Assembly: GCA_025360015.1 (NCBI GenBank)
Contig: JANYCZ010000011.1
Coordinates: 186,001 to 250,000 of the forward strand
Direction of reading: 5' to 3'
Origin: Verrucomicrobiota bacterium
Lineage (GTDB): Bacteria; Verrucomicrobiota; Verrucomicrobiia; Verrucomicrobiales; Verrucomicrobiaceae
Length of the DNA: 64,000 bases
Within the stretch, counting starts at the first letter, position 1; each line of letters opens with the position of its first letter. The notes beneath the pieces are model-generated. The model was not told where the DNA came from and searched no databases. It saw only the letters and a program-made list of their open reading frames with translations. Both the position numbers and the translations under genes were made by a program. Of the stretch, positions 40,869 through 50,393 are shown piece after piece.

Positions 40869-42317
40869 ATGTCTTTCAAAGCTCTCGGCCTCGACCCGAA
40901 CATCCTCACTGCCATCGAAGAAGCCGGTTACACGGAGCCCACCCCCATTCAAGCTGCGGCGATTCCGGTGGTGATCGCGGGTGGAGATGTCATTGGCATC
41001 GCGCAGACGGGCACTGGCAAGACCGCAGCTTTCACCCTGCCAATCCTGACCCGCTTGACTTCGAATCCTGTGCCTCAGGGCCAGCGCCGCCGCACACGTG
41101 TGCTGGTGCTTGCACCCACGCGTGAGCTGGTGGCGCAGATCGAGGAGAACGTGATGGCTTACGCCAGGCATCTGCCGCTGAAGATTGCCAAAATCTATGG
41201 TGGTGTCGGTGAAAAGCCGCAGAAGGACGCTCTGCGTGCCGGGAGTGACATCGTCATCGCCTGTCCGGGTCGTCTGCTCGATCTGATGGAGCAGCGCTGT
41301 GCGGATTTCTCCCAGCTTGAGTACCTCGTGCTCGATGAAGCCGACCGCATGCTGGACATGGGCTTCCTGCCGGACATCCGCCGCGTCATCGGCCAACTGC
41401 CGAAGAAGCGCCAGACGCTGATGTTTTCCGCTACGCTGTCGAAGGAGATCGAAACGCTGACGCATGAGTTCCAACGTGCGCCGAAGATCGTGCAGATCGG
41501 CAAGCGCGCGAATCCGGCGGAGAGCGTGACGCAGCTTGTCTATGAGGTGCACAAGCATCTCAAAATGCCGCTGCTCTCGCATCTGCTGAAGGATGAAAAG
41601 ATGCAGATGGTGCTCGTCTTCAGCCGCACCAAGCATGGCGCGGACAAGATCGCCAAAAAGCTCGAATCAACCGGTGTGAAGTGTGCCACGCTGCACGCCA
41701 ACCGCTCGCAGAACCAGCGCCTGCGCGCTTTGGATGATTTCAAGACCGGCACGGTGCGTGTGCTTGTGGCCACGGACATTGCCGCGCGTGGCATTGACGT
41801 GGATGGCATCTCGCACGTGGTGAATTTCGACTTCCCGCACATTGTGGAAGATTACGTGCACCGCATCGGCCGCACGGGCCGTGCGCAGGCCATTGGTGAT
41901 GCCATCAGCTTTGTCTCTCCCGATGAAGGGCCTGATGTGCGCAAGCTGGAGCGCTTTATCAATCGGGGTCTCGTTCGCAAAAGAGCCGAAGGATTCGATT
42001 ACAACGCCACACCCCAGCCGTTCATCGATGAACGGCCTGAGCGCCGGGAGCAGCGTTCATCGCAACCCCGCCGTCCGCAGGGTGGTGGTGGTCGCCCGGG
42101 TGGCGGCGGTGGGCAAGGTGGAGGCCGTCCTAGTGGTGGTGGTGGGCAAGGTGGCGGACGCCCAGGTGGTCAGGGTGGTCAAAGCGGAGGCGGCCGTCCG
42201 GGTGGCGAGCGTCGCTCGGCGTCGGGTCCAGCTCCCCGATCCCCAGCTCAATTGCCACAACAAAACACCTCGCCTGACGGCGCGCGGGGTCTGTGGAAGC
42301 GGCTGACGGGGAGGTAG
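40869..42317 (+). CDS. DEAD-box ATP-dependent RNA helicase
   Basis: A 482-residue RhlE-type helicase for RNA remodelling. The Q-motif (FKALGLDPNILTAIEEAGY..PTPIQ), AQTGTGKT (motif I), PTRELVAQ (Ia), DEAD (II), SAT (III), ARGIDV and HRIGRTGRAQ (V-VI) are in order. After about residue 395 comes a basic and then Gly-rich tail of repeated GGGGQGGGRP units, an RNA-binding and possibly phase-separating extension. Length and layout match RhlE. It starts with a GGAAGG Shine-Dalgarno sequence nearby. Confidence 0.95.
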   Translation: MSFKALGLDPNILTAIEEAGYTEPTPIQAAAIPVVIAGGDVIGIAQTGTGKTAAFTLPILTRLTSNPVPQGQRRRTRVLVLAPTRELVAQIEENVMAYARHLPLKIAKIYGGVGEKPQKDALRAGSDIVIACPGRLLDLMEQRCADFSQLEYLVLDEADRMLDMGFLPDIRRVIGQLPKKRQTLMFSATLSKEIETLTHEFQRAPKIVQIGKRANPAESVTQLVYEVHKHLKMPLLSHLLKDEKMQMVLVFSRTKHGADKIAKKLESTGVKCATLHANRSQNQRLRALDDFKTGTVRVLVATDIAARGIDVDGISHVVNFDFPHIVEDYVHRIGRTGRAQAIGDAISFVSPDEGPDVRKLERFINRGLVRKRAEGFDYNATPQPFIDERPERREQRSSQPRRPQGGGGRPGGGGGQGGGRPSGGGGQGGGRPGGQGGQSGGGRPGGERRSASGPAPRSPAQLPQQNTSPDGARGLWKRLTGR

Positions 42318-42420
42318 AGCTCATAGCGTAGGCTGATTGTGTTTGGTGGGTGTGATTTCTCAATCACAAGAACGCTCTTTGGCTAACCGCCCGACTCTTG
42401 GGGGGCGTTCGCAGGCCATC

Positions 42421-42471
42421 GTGTTTGCCATGCGCTCGCAAACGGGCGGGCTGTCGCCACATCCGTTCTAC
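42421..42471 (+). repeat. Dispersed intergenic repeat, copy 3
   Basis: Begins GTGTTTGCCA and contains ACGGGCGGGCTGTCGCCA then CATCCGTTCTAC. It lies between the converging helicase and SGNH genes. Flanks also align with copy 2. Confidence 0.75.
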
Positions 42472-42480
42472 TTTCATGGC

Positions 42481-43578
42481 TCACTTCACGAACCATCCTT
42501 TTGCTAGCGGGTTTGTGGCGAAGAATTCCAGCAGGAGCTTCGCGACTTTTTCGCGACCGCTGTTGCTGGGGTGGGTGCCGTCGGGGCCGAAGTCGTCTTT
42601 GGTGTATTTGAGGTCATCGAGCTTGCGGCCTTTTTCGCCGTCGGCCCAGAGATAGGGGCCCCAGAGCAGGAGGGGTGATTTGGTGAGGGCGAGGGATTCA
42701 TCTCCGCTGATCTGCTGCCGGATGAGATGGCGCACGGCGAAGGCACCCTCATAGGCATAGGGTTCGGGATTGAGGCCGGTGCTGGCGTAACCGGCGTAGA
42801 TGCGGCTGCCGAGATAGGCGATGCGGAGATTCGGGAAGCGCTCTTTGAGAAGGTGCAGGACTTTGAGCGTGTCGGCTTCCAACGTGGCGAGATGCTCGGT
42901 TTTGGAGCCGGAGGGACCAGCATTGGCGAGCTTGATCCAAGCCACCTGCACCTGCTGCGGGCTGACTTCGGCGCGTTGCAGGCGATTCATCGCTTCAGGC
43001 CACGGGCGGCCTTCAGGCTGTGCCCAGGCGGCCATGGTCTGGCCACCCTGCGCGCAATCGACGATGGTGAGTTTATCGGACTTGCGCGTGTCTTTGTCGG
43101 CGATGGTTTTGAAAACGGAGAACTCCTGCGTGGCGTTTGACATGCTGATGGAGACAAGCGCGATTTTGCCGCTGTCGGAGGGTTGGCCTGCGGCATCGAG
43201 CGGTTTGATCTGGGCAATTGCGGTTTCGGCGGATTTTTTCAGCGCGTCAGGCGGCTCGTTGCTGCCTTTGCCGTAGAGGCCGCCGTCCTCGCCTTCGTAT
43301 GAGTCAGCGGCGGTCATGTCCGTGAGGGGCTTGAGGGTGTCAGGAGCTTTGCGTTGATTCGCCGGGCGACCGCCGCCGCCGCCGCCTCCTTTGCGTGCTG
43401 CCTTGGCCTGGTTGAGGTAGGTCTGTTCCTCCGGGTTTAATTTTTCTCCGCGTTGCTCGCGCTGGTAGAGTTGTTTGGCCTTGTCCCAGTCGATGGGGCT
43501 GCTGGTCGTCTGGCCGAACAATGAAAGGCTGCCGAGGAACAATGCGGCGAGGAAGGGGAGGCGGGCGACGGTTTTCAT
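42481..43578 (-). CDS. Exported SGNH-hydrolase-like protein
   Basis: A 365-residue protein with a signal peptide (MKTVARLPFLAALFLGSLSLFG), a Gly-rich linker (residues about 70-85, GGGGGGGR), and a region with features of the SGNH/GDSL fold: VSISMSNATQEF in the place of the nucleophile block, and DGTHPSNSGREKVAKLLLEFF as the D-x-x-H block V. The nucleophile Ser and the Asp-x-x-His are therefore plausible, but the G and N blocks are not clear. Homologues deacylate polysaccharides or are inactive. It is probably periplasmic. The ATG at 43578 is fixed by the signal peptide. Confidence 0.55.
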   Translation of the reverse strand: MKTVARLPFLAALFLGSLSLFGQTTSSPIDWDKAKQLYQREQRGEKLNPEEQTYLNQAKAARKGGGGGGGRPANQRKAPDTLKPLTDMTAADSYEGEDGGLYGKGSNEPPDALKKSAETAIAQIKPLDAAGQPSDSGKIALVSISMSNATQEFSVFKTIADKDTRKSDKLTIVDCAQGGQTMAAWAQPEGRPWPEAMNRLQRAEVSPQQVQVAWIKLANAGPSGSKTEHLATLEADTLKVLHLLKERFPNLRIAYLGSRIYAGYASTGLNPEPYAYEGAFAVRHLIRQQISGDESLALTKSPLLLWGPYLWADGEKGRKLDDLKYTKDDFGPDGTHPSNSGREKVAKLLLEFFATNPLAKGWFVK

Positions 43579-43690
43579 GGTGTCGTGCTTGAACACCGGT
43601 GACGCGGATTGGATGCGCTGGCAGTGCATGCCAAAAGCTTTTCGTCTTGTCAGATGCCCGCCAAACCGTCAGCCTGACCGGCTCCAAGCC

Positions 43691-44965
43691 ATGTCCGATC
43701 CCAACAGCACCCGCCGCGTCGTCCTCGCCAGTTTCATCGGCACCACCATCGAGTGGTATGACTTTTTCCTCTACGTCACGGCGTCTGCGCTGGTCTTTGG
43801 CAAGCTGTTCTTCACCACCATGGACCCGCTGGCGGCCACGATGGCTTCGTTTGCCACGAATGCGGTCGGGTTCTTTGCGCGGCCGCTCGGCGGCATCGTC
43901 TTCGGCCACTTTGGGGACAAGCTGGGGCGCAAATCCATGCTGGTCACCACGCTGATGATGATGGGCCTGGCCACCTTCGGCATCGGCCTGCTGCCCACGT
44001 ATGATCAGGCGGGTATCCTCGCGCCGATTTTGCTCGTTTTGCTGCGGTTCATTCAGGGACTCGGCGTGGGTGGTGAGTGGGGCGGGGCGGTGCTCATGGC
44101 GGTGGAGCACGGCAAGCCAGGGCAGCGTGGGTTTCTCGCCAGCTGGGTGCAGGCCGGTGTGCCTATCGGCCTGCTGCTCGCCACAGGTGTGTTCCGCACG
44201 CTGTCGTCCGTCATTCCAGAAGAAGCTTTCCTGGCCTGGGGCTGGCGCATTCCGTTCCTGGTCGGCATTCTGCTGCTCGGGGTCGGCATGTTCATTCGCC
44301 TGCGCATTTTGGAGAGCCCAGTGTTTACCGAGGCCAAAAAGTCCAGCACCACCACCGAGATGCCTATCCTCGAGGTCATTCGGAAGTATCCGCGCAATGT
44401 CCTGATCGCGATGGGAGCGCGCTTTGCCGAGAATGCCTTTTTCTATGTCATCACGGCCTTTGTGCTCACCTATGCCACGCAGCAGGCTGGCTTCACCAAA
44501 GACCAGGTGCTCCAGGCCGTGCTCATTGGCTCCAGCGTGCAGTTTTTTGTCATCCCGTTCTTCGGCTGGCTTTCGGATCGCATCGGCCGGCGGCCGGTTT
44601 ACCTTGGCGGCACGATCTTCGTCGGCCTGTTCGCGTTCCCGTTTTTCTGGCTGGTGGATTTGAAAAGCACTGATGCGCTGTGGATCGCTGTCACCGTAGG
44701 CCTCATCATTCACAGCGCTATGTATGGACCACAGGCGGCCTTCTTCTCTGAGCTCTTCGGCACGCGGGTGCGATACAGCGGCGCCTCGCTCGGTTATCAG
44801 CTGGCATCACCTCTCGCAGGGGGGCTGGCACCGCTCATCGCCACGGCGTTGCTGGATCAAAGTGGCGGCAAGCCGTGGCCGGTGGCTGTGTATCTCATTA
44901 TCATGGCGGTCATCACGCTGGTGGCGGTGTGGATGGCTGAAGAGACGAACGAGAAGGAGCTCTGA
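43691..44965 (+). CDS. MFS transporter, metabolite:H+ symporter (MHS) family
   Basis: A 424-residue, 12-helix carrier. It opens RRVVLASFIGTTIEWYDFFLY, the hallmark of the MHS (ShiA/ProP/KgtP) branch, then GGIVFGHFGDKLGRKSML (the MFS loop motif) and RFIQGLGVGGEWGGAVL. The substrate is an organic acid, osmolyte or sugar acid; it cannot be narrowed. The start at 43691 (MSDPNSTRR) is used; the frame extends upstream into the divergent gene without support. Ends 98 bp before xylA. Confidence 0.88.
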   Translation: MSDPNSTRRVVLASFIGTTIEWYDFFLYVTASALVFGKLFFTTMDPLAATMASFATNAVGFFARPLGGIVFGHFGDKLGRKSMLVTTLMMMGLATFGIGLLPTYDQAGILAPILLVLLRFIQGLGVGGEWGGAVLMAVEHGKPGQRGFLASWVQAGVPIGLLLATGVFRTLSSVIPEEAFLAWGWRIPFLVGILLLGVGMFIRLRILESPVFTEAKKSSTTTEMPILEVIRKYPRNVLIAMGARFAENAFFYVITAFVLTYATQQAGFTKDQVLQAVLIGSSVQFFVIPFFGWLSDRIGRRPVYLGGTIFVGLFAFPFFWLVDLKSTDALWIAVTVGLIIHSAMYGPQAAFFSELFGTRVRYSGASLGYQLASPLAGGLAPLIATALLDQSGGKPWPVAVYLIIMAVITLVAVWMAEETNEKEL

Positions 44966-45063
44966 GCTGGCACGGGCGTCCTATTTGGCCCAAAAAGTGT
45001 CCACCCGCAGACTGACGAACCAGTTGCACAGCGCCCTGTTTCGTCTCCCTTGCGAGTCCTACC

Positions 45064-46374
45064 ATGAACGACGCTTTCCCTGACATCCCTAAAATTCAGT
45101 ATGAAGGACCCAAGAGCCGCAATGCGCTCTCCTTCAGGCACTACAACGCTGACGAAATCGTCGGTGGCAAAACGATGCGCTCACAGATGCGTTTCGCGGT
45201 CGCCTACTGGCATGCGATGCGCAACTCGCTGTCCGATCCTTTCGGTGGCGGCACCGCCCAGCGCCCTTGGGATGACGGCAGCAACTCCGTGGCCAATGCG
45301 CAGCGCCGCGTGTGGGCCTGTTTTGAGTTCATGGAAAAGCTCGGCGTGGACTACTACTGCTGGCATGACCGTGACGTGGCTCCTGAACTCGACACGCTGG
45401 CCGAGAGCAATGCCGCCTTTGACGCCGTCGCTGACGAACTCGAAAAAGCGCAGAAGCAGACCGGTAAGAAGCTGCTCTGGGGCACGGCCTGCCTCTTCTC
45501 CCATGCACGCTACTGCCAGGGTGCCTCCACCAGCCCGAACGCTGGTGTCTTTGCCTACGCTGCGGCTCAGGTGAAGAAGGCCATGGACGTGACGCATCGT
45601 CTGGGCGGTGAGGGCTACACCTTCTGGGGTGGCCGCGAAGGCTACGCCACGCTCTGGAACACCGACATGAAGCGTGAGGTCAATCACCTCGCCCGCCTGC
45701 TGCACATGGCTGTCGATTATAAGAAAAAAATCGGTTTCACCGGCCAGTTCTACATCGAGCCGAAGCCACGTGAGCCCTCCACGCATCAGTATGATTCGGA
45801 TGCAGCGGCCTGCTTGAACTTCCTGCGCGAGCACAACCTGCTTGAGCATTTTAAGCTCAACCTTGAAACCAATCACGCCACGCTTGCCGGCCATTCCATG
45901 CGTCATGAGATGCAGGTCGCCGTCGCTGCCAACGCGCTGGGTTCTGTGGATGCCAACACCGGTGACACCCTCGTCGGCTGGGACACGGACCAGTTCCCGA
46001 CCAACATCTACCTCACCACGGAGATCATGCTGGAAGTGCTCAAGATGGGCGGCCTTACCACGGGTGGTCTTAACTTTGACGCCAAATGCCGTCGCGAATC
46101 TTTTGAACCCGTCGATCTCTTCCACGCCCACATCGGCGGCATGGACGCCTTCGCCCGCGGCCTCAAGATCGCCCACGCGATGATCGAAGACGGCCGCATT
46201 GATGCCTTCATCAAGCAGCGCTACAGCACGTATGACAGCGGCATCGGCGCGAAGATCGAGAAGGGCGAAGTTGGCTTCGCTGAACTCGAAGCCCACGTTC
46301 TTGCCAATGGTGAGCCGTTGCTCGGCAGTGGCCGTCAGGAGATGATGGAGAATCTGGTGAACGACTACCTGTAA
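45064..46374 (+). CDS. xylA: Xylose isomerase
   Basis: A 436-residue class II xylose isomerase converting D-xylose to D-xylulose with divalent metals. Landmarks are [12 protein letters not shown] (catalytic His and Asp), [31 protein letters not shown] (metal Glu), and [17 protein letters not shown]. Product would be phosphorylated by the xylulokinase at 30221. It has its own promoter region and a hairpin terminator. The MHS carrier upstream is the nearest candidate for a linked transporter, but its family does not normally carry xylose. Confidence 0.96.
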   Translation: MNDAFPDIPKIQYEGPKSRNALSFRHYNADEIVGGKTMRSQMRFAVAYWHAMRNSLSDPFGGGTAQRPWDDGSNSVANAQRRVWACFEFMEKLGVDYYCWHDRDVAPELDTLAESNAAFDAVADELEKAQKQTGKKLLWGTACLFSHARYCQGASTSPNAGVFAYAAAQVKKAMDVTHRLGGEGYTFWGGREGYATLWNTDMKREVNHLARLLHMAVDYKKKIGFTGQFYIEPKPREPSTHQYDSDAAACLNFLREHNLLEHFKLNLETNHATLAGHSMRHEMQVAVAANALGSVDANTGDTLVGWDTDQFPTNIYLTTEIMLEVLKMGGLTTGGLNFDAKCRRESFEPVDLFHAHIGGMDAFARGLKIAHAMIEDGRIDAFIKQRYSTYDSGIGAKIEKGEVGFAELEAHVLANGEPLLGSGRQEMMENLVNDYL

Positions 46375-46406
46375 AACAGGGCAGCACGTCGATTTAAATC
46401 TTGTGG

Positions 46407-46438
46407 GGCGGTCGGCAACGGCCGCCTCATTTCGTTTT
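46407..46438 (+). terminator. Probable terminator after xylA
   Basis: GGCGGTCG/CGGCCGCC with a GCAA tetraloop (46407-46426), followed by a T-rich stretch. Starts 33 bp after the stop. Confidence 0.6.
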
Positions 46439-46492
46439 CGATTGATGGGCTGTGTGTGTTGCGCGTGGCTGTGATCCACAGCAATCATAAGC

Positions 46493-47929
46493 ATGGTGGG
46501 ATCTCACGATGAACAGGCATGGGTGGCAGCGCTAGTGGCGCTGCGCAGCCCTGCGTTTGCTGAGTATCTGCGTGGCTGCCGTTGGTTTGGCGGGAAGGCG
46601 CAGACGCTGCGGGATGTGCAGGTGCTGAAAGTTCTTGCGCTGGGGGATGCTGGGCGGCTCGTGCTGCTGCAGGCGAATTATCTGGAAGCTCCTCCTGAAG
46701 CGTATCTTTTGCCATTGCGACTGGCTGCGGCAGACGCGGCACCTGAAACCATCGTGGCCCGTTTCGCAGGCGGCGTTTTGGTTGATGCGCTGGAGGATGA
46801 ATATTTCCGCACGGCATTGCTGGAGATCATTGTCGGTGAGCAGCGTCTCTGCTGCGGGTCAGGTGAACTGGTGGGGAGTTGCGGGGCTGCGTTCAAGGCT
46901 CAGGCGAAGGATATGGTGCAGCCGCTGCCTTCGCGGGTGCTGAAGGTGGAGCAGAGCAATTCGTCCGTCCTTTACGAAGAGCGTTTTTTTCTCAAGCTCT
47001 ACCGCAGGCCGGAACTGGGTGAGAATCCCGATGTGGAACTGCTACGCTTCCTCAGTGAAGAGGCCAGGTTCGCGAATGTGCCGGGCTACTGCGGAGTCAT
47101 TGAATACAGCGCGCAAGATGAAGAACCGCGTGTGCTGGCCCTGCTGGTGACGAATATCCCGTGTGAAGGCACGGCTTGGACATCCACGCTCAAGGCGCTG
47201 GCTCAACTCCAGCATGAGGGCAGAGATCTCAAACGTGCGCGTCGGCTGGGAGAACTCACAGCGCAGATGCATCTGGCACTGACTGTGGACACGGCAGACG
47301 GAGATTTTGCGGCTGAAGCATTCACGGCGGAATATCGGGGCTCGCTTTGCCGGTCCATGGAAACGGCCACGCGGCGCATGATGCAGCTTTTGGAGCAAAA
47401 ACTGGATGTGTTGAATGCTGAAGCAAGCGGACTGCTGCGGCGTGAGGAGGAGATCCTGCGGCGCCATGCGGCCCTGATGGAGCACGCGGTTAACGCCACA
47501 CGCATTCGCCTCCACGGGGATTATCATCTGGGGCAGGTGCTCGATATAGGAAGCGACTTCATAATCATCGATTTTGAGGGCGAGCCCGGCGGGCCGTTGA
47601 GCGAACGCCGGATCAAGCATTCGCCTTTGCGTGACGTCGCCGGGATGCTGCGCTCATTCGATTACGCTGCGCACACCGTTATTGCGCAGCAGCCTGGAGA
47701 GGCGGAGACATGGGTGGAGCGTGTCAGCGTTGCTTTCCTGAGCGCTTATGCGGACACCGCAAAAGGCGCTTCCTTTCTGCCAGCCAATGAGCAGGAGCTG
47801 CACATGCTCCTTGAAGTTTGCCTGCTGGAGAAGGCGGTATACGAAGTGTGCTATGAACTGAACAATCGCCCTGATTGGGTGGCCATTCCGGTGCGTGGCA
47901 TCACGCGCATTTTGGATCGAAGGCGATAA
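46493..47929 (+). CDS. Maltokinase (Mak/Pep2-like)
   Basis: A 478-residue maltokinase of the trehalose-to-glycogen (GlgE) route, making maltose-1-phosphate from maltose and ATP. Marks are RWFGGKA (N-cap), LKVEQSNSSVLYEERFFLKLYR, the catalytic IRLHGDYHLGQVL, IIDFEGEPGGPLSERR, SPLRDVAGMLRSFDYAA, and the end YEVCYELNNRPDWVAIPVRG. In many bacteria this domain is fused to trehalose synthase TreS; here it stands alone and no TreS, GlgE or GlgB is in the window. It converges with the M1 peptidase gene, ending 2 bp before it. Confidence 0.88.
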   Translation: MVGSHDEQAWVAALVALRSPAFAEYLRGCRWFGGKAQTLRDVQVLKVLALGDAGRLVLLQANYLEAPPEAYLLPLRLAAADAAPETIVARFAGGVLVDALEDEYFRTALLEIIVGEQRLCCGSGELVGSCGAAFKAQAKDMVQPLPSRVLKVEQSNSSVLYEERFFLKLYRRPELGENPDVELLRFLSEEARFANVPGYCGVIEYSAQDEEPRVLALLVTNIPCEGTAWTSTLKALAQLQHEGRDLKRARRLGELTAQMHLALTVDTADGDFAAEAFTAEYRGSLCRSMETATRRMMQLLEQKLDVLNAEASGLLRREEEILRRHAALMEHAVNATRIRLHGDYHLGQVLDIGSDFIIIDFEGEPGGPLSERRIKHSPLRDVAGMLRSFDYAAHTVIAQQPGEAETWVERVSVAFLSAYADTAKGASFLPANEQELHMLLEVCLLEKAVYEVCYELNNRPDWVAIPVRGITRILDRRR

Positions 47930-47931
47930 GG

Positions 47932-50271
47932 TCAGTCCTTTTTATCCCCGTCCTTTTTTTCTTCCTTCTCCGGCTTGGTCAGTTCTCGCATGGGGTTGGC
48001 AGGCTTGTCGTCTCTGTAGAGTTGGAATTTGCTTTTCACGGGGCGGCGGGGCCAGAAGTTGTTTTCGATGTCGGTGTCCACGAGTTCCTGGCGGGGATCG
48101 AAGGTGACGGATTTCAGCTCCTTCTTGGTGAAGAGCATCTTGGCGGCTTTCTCAGTGTTGAAACGCCAGATTTCAGCGGGGAGCTTGAGTTCTTCGCTGC
48201 TGCCGTCGGTGTATTCCACTTTTAAAATCACCGGGGTGATGAGACCACCCAAGTTGCTGAACTCGATGAGGTAGAAGTTGTGTTTCGTCTGCAGCAGGGC
48301 GGGGTCGATCTTCTCTTCCTTGAGTTCTTTGATGAGGGATTCGAATTTCTTCTTTTCGCTCGGCAGCACGGTGGCCTTGTCATAGCTGTCGTAGAAATCC
48401 TTCAGTTCGGGGTAGCGGTCGATGCGCTTGGAAAGCGAGTAGTTGCGCTCGCGGGTGAGGGTTTTAGGCAGTTCGTCCTCTTCCTTTTTCTTCTTGGGTT
48501 TTTCGACGGCAGGATCGCGTGAGTCGAGCTGCAGCCACTTCACTTCATCAATGGAGACATCCACGTGATCGGTGCTGTAGAACCAGCCGCGCCAGAACCA
48601 GTCGAGATCGACACCGCTGGCCTCTTCGATGGTGCGGAAGAAATCGGAGGGGGTGGGGCGCTTGAACATCCAGCGTTTCGCATAGGTCTTGAACGCGTGA
48701 TCGAAGGCCTCGCGTCCGAGGATGTGCTCGCGCAGGATGTTCAGCGCCACCGTGGGCTGGCCGTAGGCGTTGGGGCCGAGATCGGCGATGGATTCCGAGT
48801 TGGTCATCACGGGTGCGCGGTCCTTGAGGCGCATATAGTCCGTCATGCCGCGTTCATTGCGGCGGTGCTTCCAGTCGTTCTCCCATTCTTCTTCGGCCAG
48901 GAATTCGACGAAGGAGTTCAGGCCTTCGTCCATCCAGGTCCACTGGCGCTCGTCGCTGTTCACGATCATGGGGAAGTAATTGTGGCCGACCTCATGGATG
49001 ACCACGCCAATGAGGCCATACTTGGTCTTCTCGGCATAGGTGCCGTCTTTTTCAGGACGCGGGCCGTTGAAGCAGATCATCGGGTATTCCATGCCGCCGA
49101 TGGGGCCATTGACCGACCAAGCGACTGGATAGGGATACTCAAAGGTGTAGCGTGAATAGACCTGAATCGTGTGCGCGATGGCGTGAGTCGAATACTTGTC
49201 CCACAGCGGCATGCCCTCCTTGGGATACAGGGACATGGCCATCACGGGTTTGCCCTTCACGCAGGTGCCTTCGACGGCCATTGCGTCCCAGACAAATTTG
49301 CGTGACGAAGCGAAGGCGAAATCGCGGACGTTTTCGGCTTGGAAGATCCAGGTTTTCGTGCCCTTGGGTTTGCCTTTTTCCGCCGCTTTGGCTTCATCCG
49401 GCGTGACGATGAACAGGGGCTTCTTTTTCTCGCCCTCAGCCTGCTTCAGGCGGTCGCGCTGAGCTTGGGTCAAAACCTTGTCGGCATTTTGCAAAGCGCC
49501 TGTCGCGGCCACGATGTGATCGTCTGGTGTAGTGAGGCGCACGGTGTAGTTGCCAAATTCGAGCGTGAACTCGCCGGTGCCGAGGAACTGCTTGTTGATC
49601 CAGCCCGCGTAGTCCGTGTAGGCCGCCATGCGGGGAAACCACTGAGCGATGGTGTAGATGGTGTTGCCGTCTTCCTTGAAGAACTCGTAGCCCGTACGTG
49701 CATTGATGCGCGCGCAGTCGTTGATCGGGTAACTCCAGGCGATCTTGAAGACGAAGTCGGCTCCGCCAGCGAGCGGTTCGTTCAAGTCGAGGCGCAGCAT
49801 GGTTTTCACCACGGCATGCGGCAGCTCGTTGCCCTTGGCATCGGTGAGCTTGGTAATCTTCATCTCGCCGTCGTAATCTTCGTAGGCCAGCAGGCGATCG
49901 ACTGCCGAGTAGGTGATCTTGCTGGGATCCACGCCGCGCTTGGTGTTTGGGACCGCACGCGAGTCCGCTGTGTGAGAAAAGTAGTTTTGATCCAACTGCA
50001 CCCACAGGTAGGTGAGCGGATCTGGGGATGCATTGTGATAGGTCACCGTGGCCTCCGCAGTGATGGTGCGCTTCACATCATCCAGCTCGACACTGATGTC
50101 ATAGTCGGCGCGGTTTTGCCAGTAGGCCGTGCCCGGTGCGCCTGAAGCGTTGCGCTGCGCGGATGGTGTCGGGATGGTGGGATCAAGCTGCTGAAACTTG
50201 CCGACCGGTGCGCCGGACTCGGCAGCGGCGAGGGACAGGGCGGCGAAAAGCGCAGGAATGAGGAGTTTCAT
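47932..50271 (-). CDS. Exported M1-family metallopeptidase
   Basis: A 779-residue gluzincin aminopeptidase. Residues 1-18 are a signal peptide. An N-terminal beta-sandwich is followed by the substrate loop GGMEY (392-396, the GAMEN equivalent), the zinc motif HEVGH (426-430), and Glu449 in WMDEGLN as third ligand. The C-terminal part includes a Lys/Glu-rich segment and ends with a poly-charged tail. It probably acts in the periplasm on short peptides. The start at 50271 gives the signal peptide; the 18 residues above it are unlikely. Confidence 0.92.
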   Translation of the reverse strand: MKLLIPALFAALSLAAAESGAPVGKFQQLDPTIPTPSAQRNASGAPGTAYWQNRADYDISVELDDVKRTITAEATVTYHNASPDPLTYLWVQLDQNYFSHTADSRAVPNTKRGVDPSKITYSAVDRLLAYEDYDGEMKITKLTDAKGNELPHAVVKTMLRLDLNEPLAGGADFVFKIAWSYPINDCARINARTGYEFFKEDGNTIYTIAQWFPRMAAYTDYAGWINKQFLGTGEFTLEFGNYTVRLTTPDDHIVAATGALQNADKVLTQAQRDRLKQAEGEKKKPLFIVTPDEAKAAEKGKPKGTKTWIFQAENVRDFAFASSRKFVWDAMAVEGTCVKGKPVMAMSLYPKEGMPLWDKYSTHAIAHTIQVYSRYTFEYPYPVAWSVNGPIGGMEYPMICFNGPRPEKDGTYAEKTKYGLIGVVIHEVGHNYFPMIVNSDERQWTWMDEGLNSFVEFLAEEEWENDWKHRRNERGMTDYMRLKDRAPVMTNSESIADLGPNAYGQPTVALNILREHILGREAFDHAFKTYAKRWMFKRPTPSDFFRTIEEASGVDLDWFWRGWFYSTDHVDVSIDEVKWLQLDSRDPAVEKPKKKKEEDELPKTLTRERNYSLSKRIDRYPELKDFYDSYDKATVLPSEKKKFESLIKELKEEKIDPALLQTKHNFYLIEFSNLGGLITPVILKVEYTDGSSEELKLPAEIWRFNTEKAAKMLFTKKELKSVTFDPRQELVDTDIENNFWPRRPVKSKFQLYRDDKPANPMRELTKPEKEEKKDGDKKD

Positions 50272-50393
50272 GAGAAGTGGCGATTCTCCAAATGTCAGCG
50301 CTAAAGGCAAGTCCATCCTGCTCACCTGATCTGGCGAGGAGCGACGCGTTTCTTCCTCTTGCCTTCGTTTCCTGCTTCTGATTGCATCAGGCC

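Noticed and set aside
42050-42240. Tandem repeats in the helicase 3' end as a possible CRISPR or minisatellite
   Set aside because: They code the Gly-rich tail in frame; there are no unique spacers or conserved direct repeats.
43340-44713. 457-codon leftward frame over the MHS transporter
   Set aside because: Arg/Gln/His-rich antisense product; the plus strand has the complete MHS signature.
45181-46494. 437-codon leftward frame over xylA
   Set aside because: Antisense to a full-length xylose isomerase.
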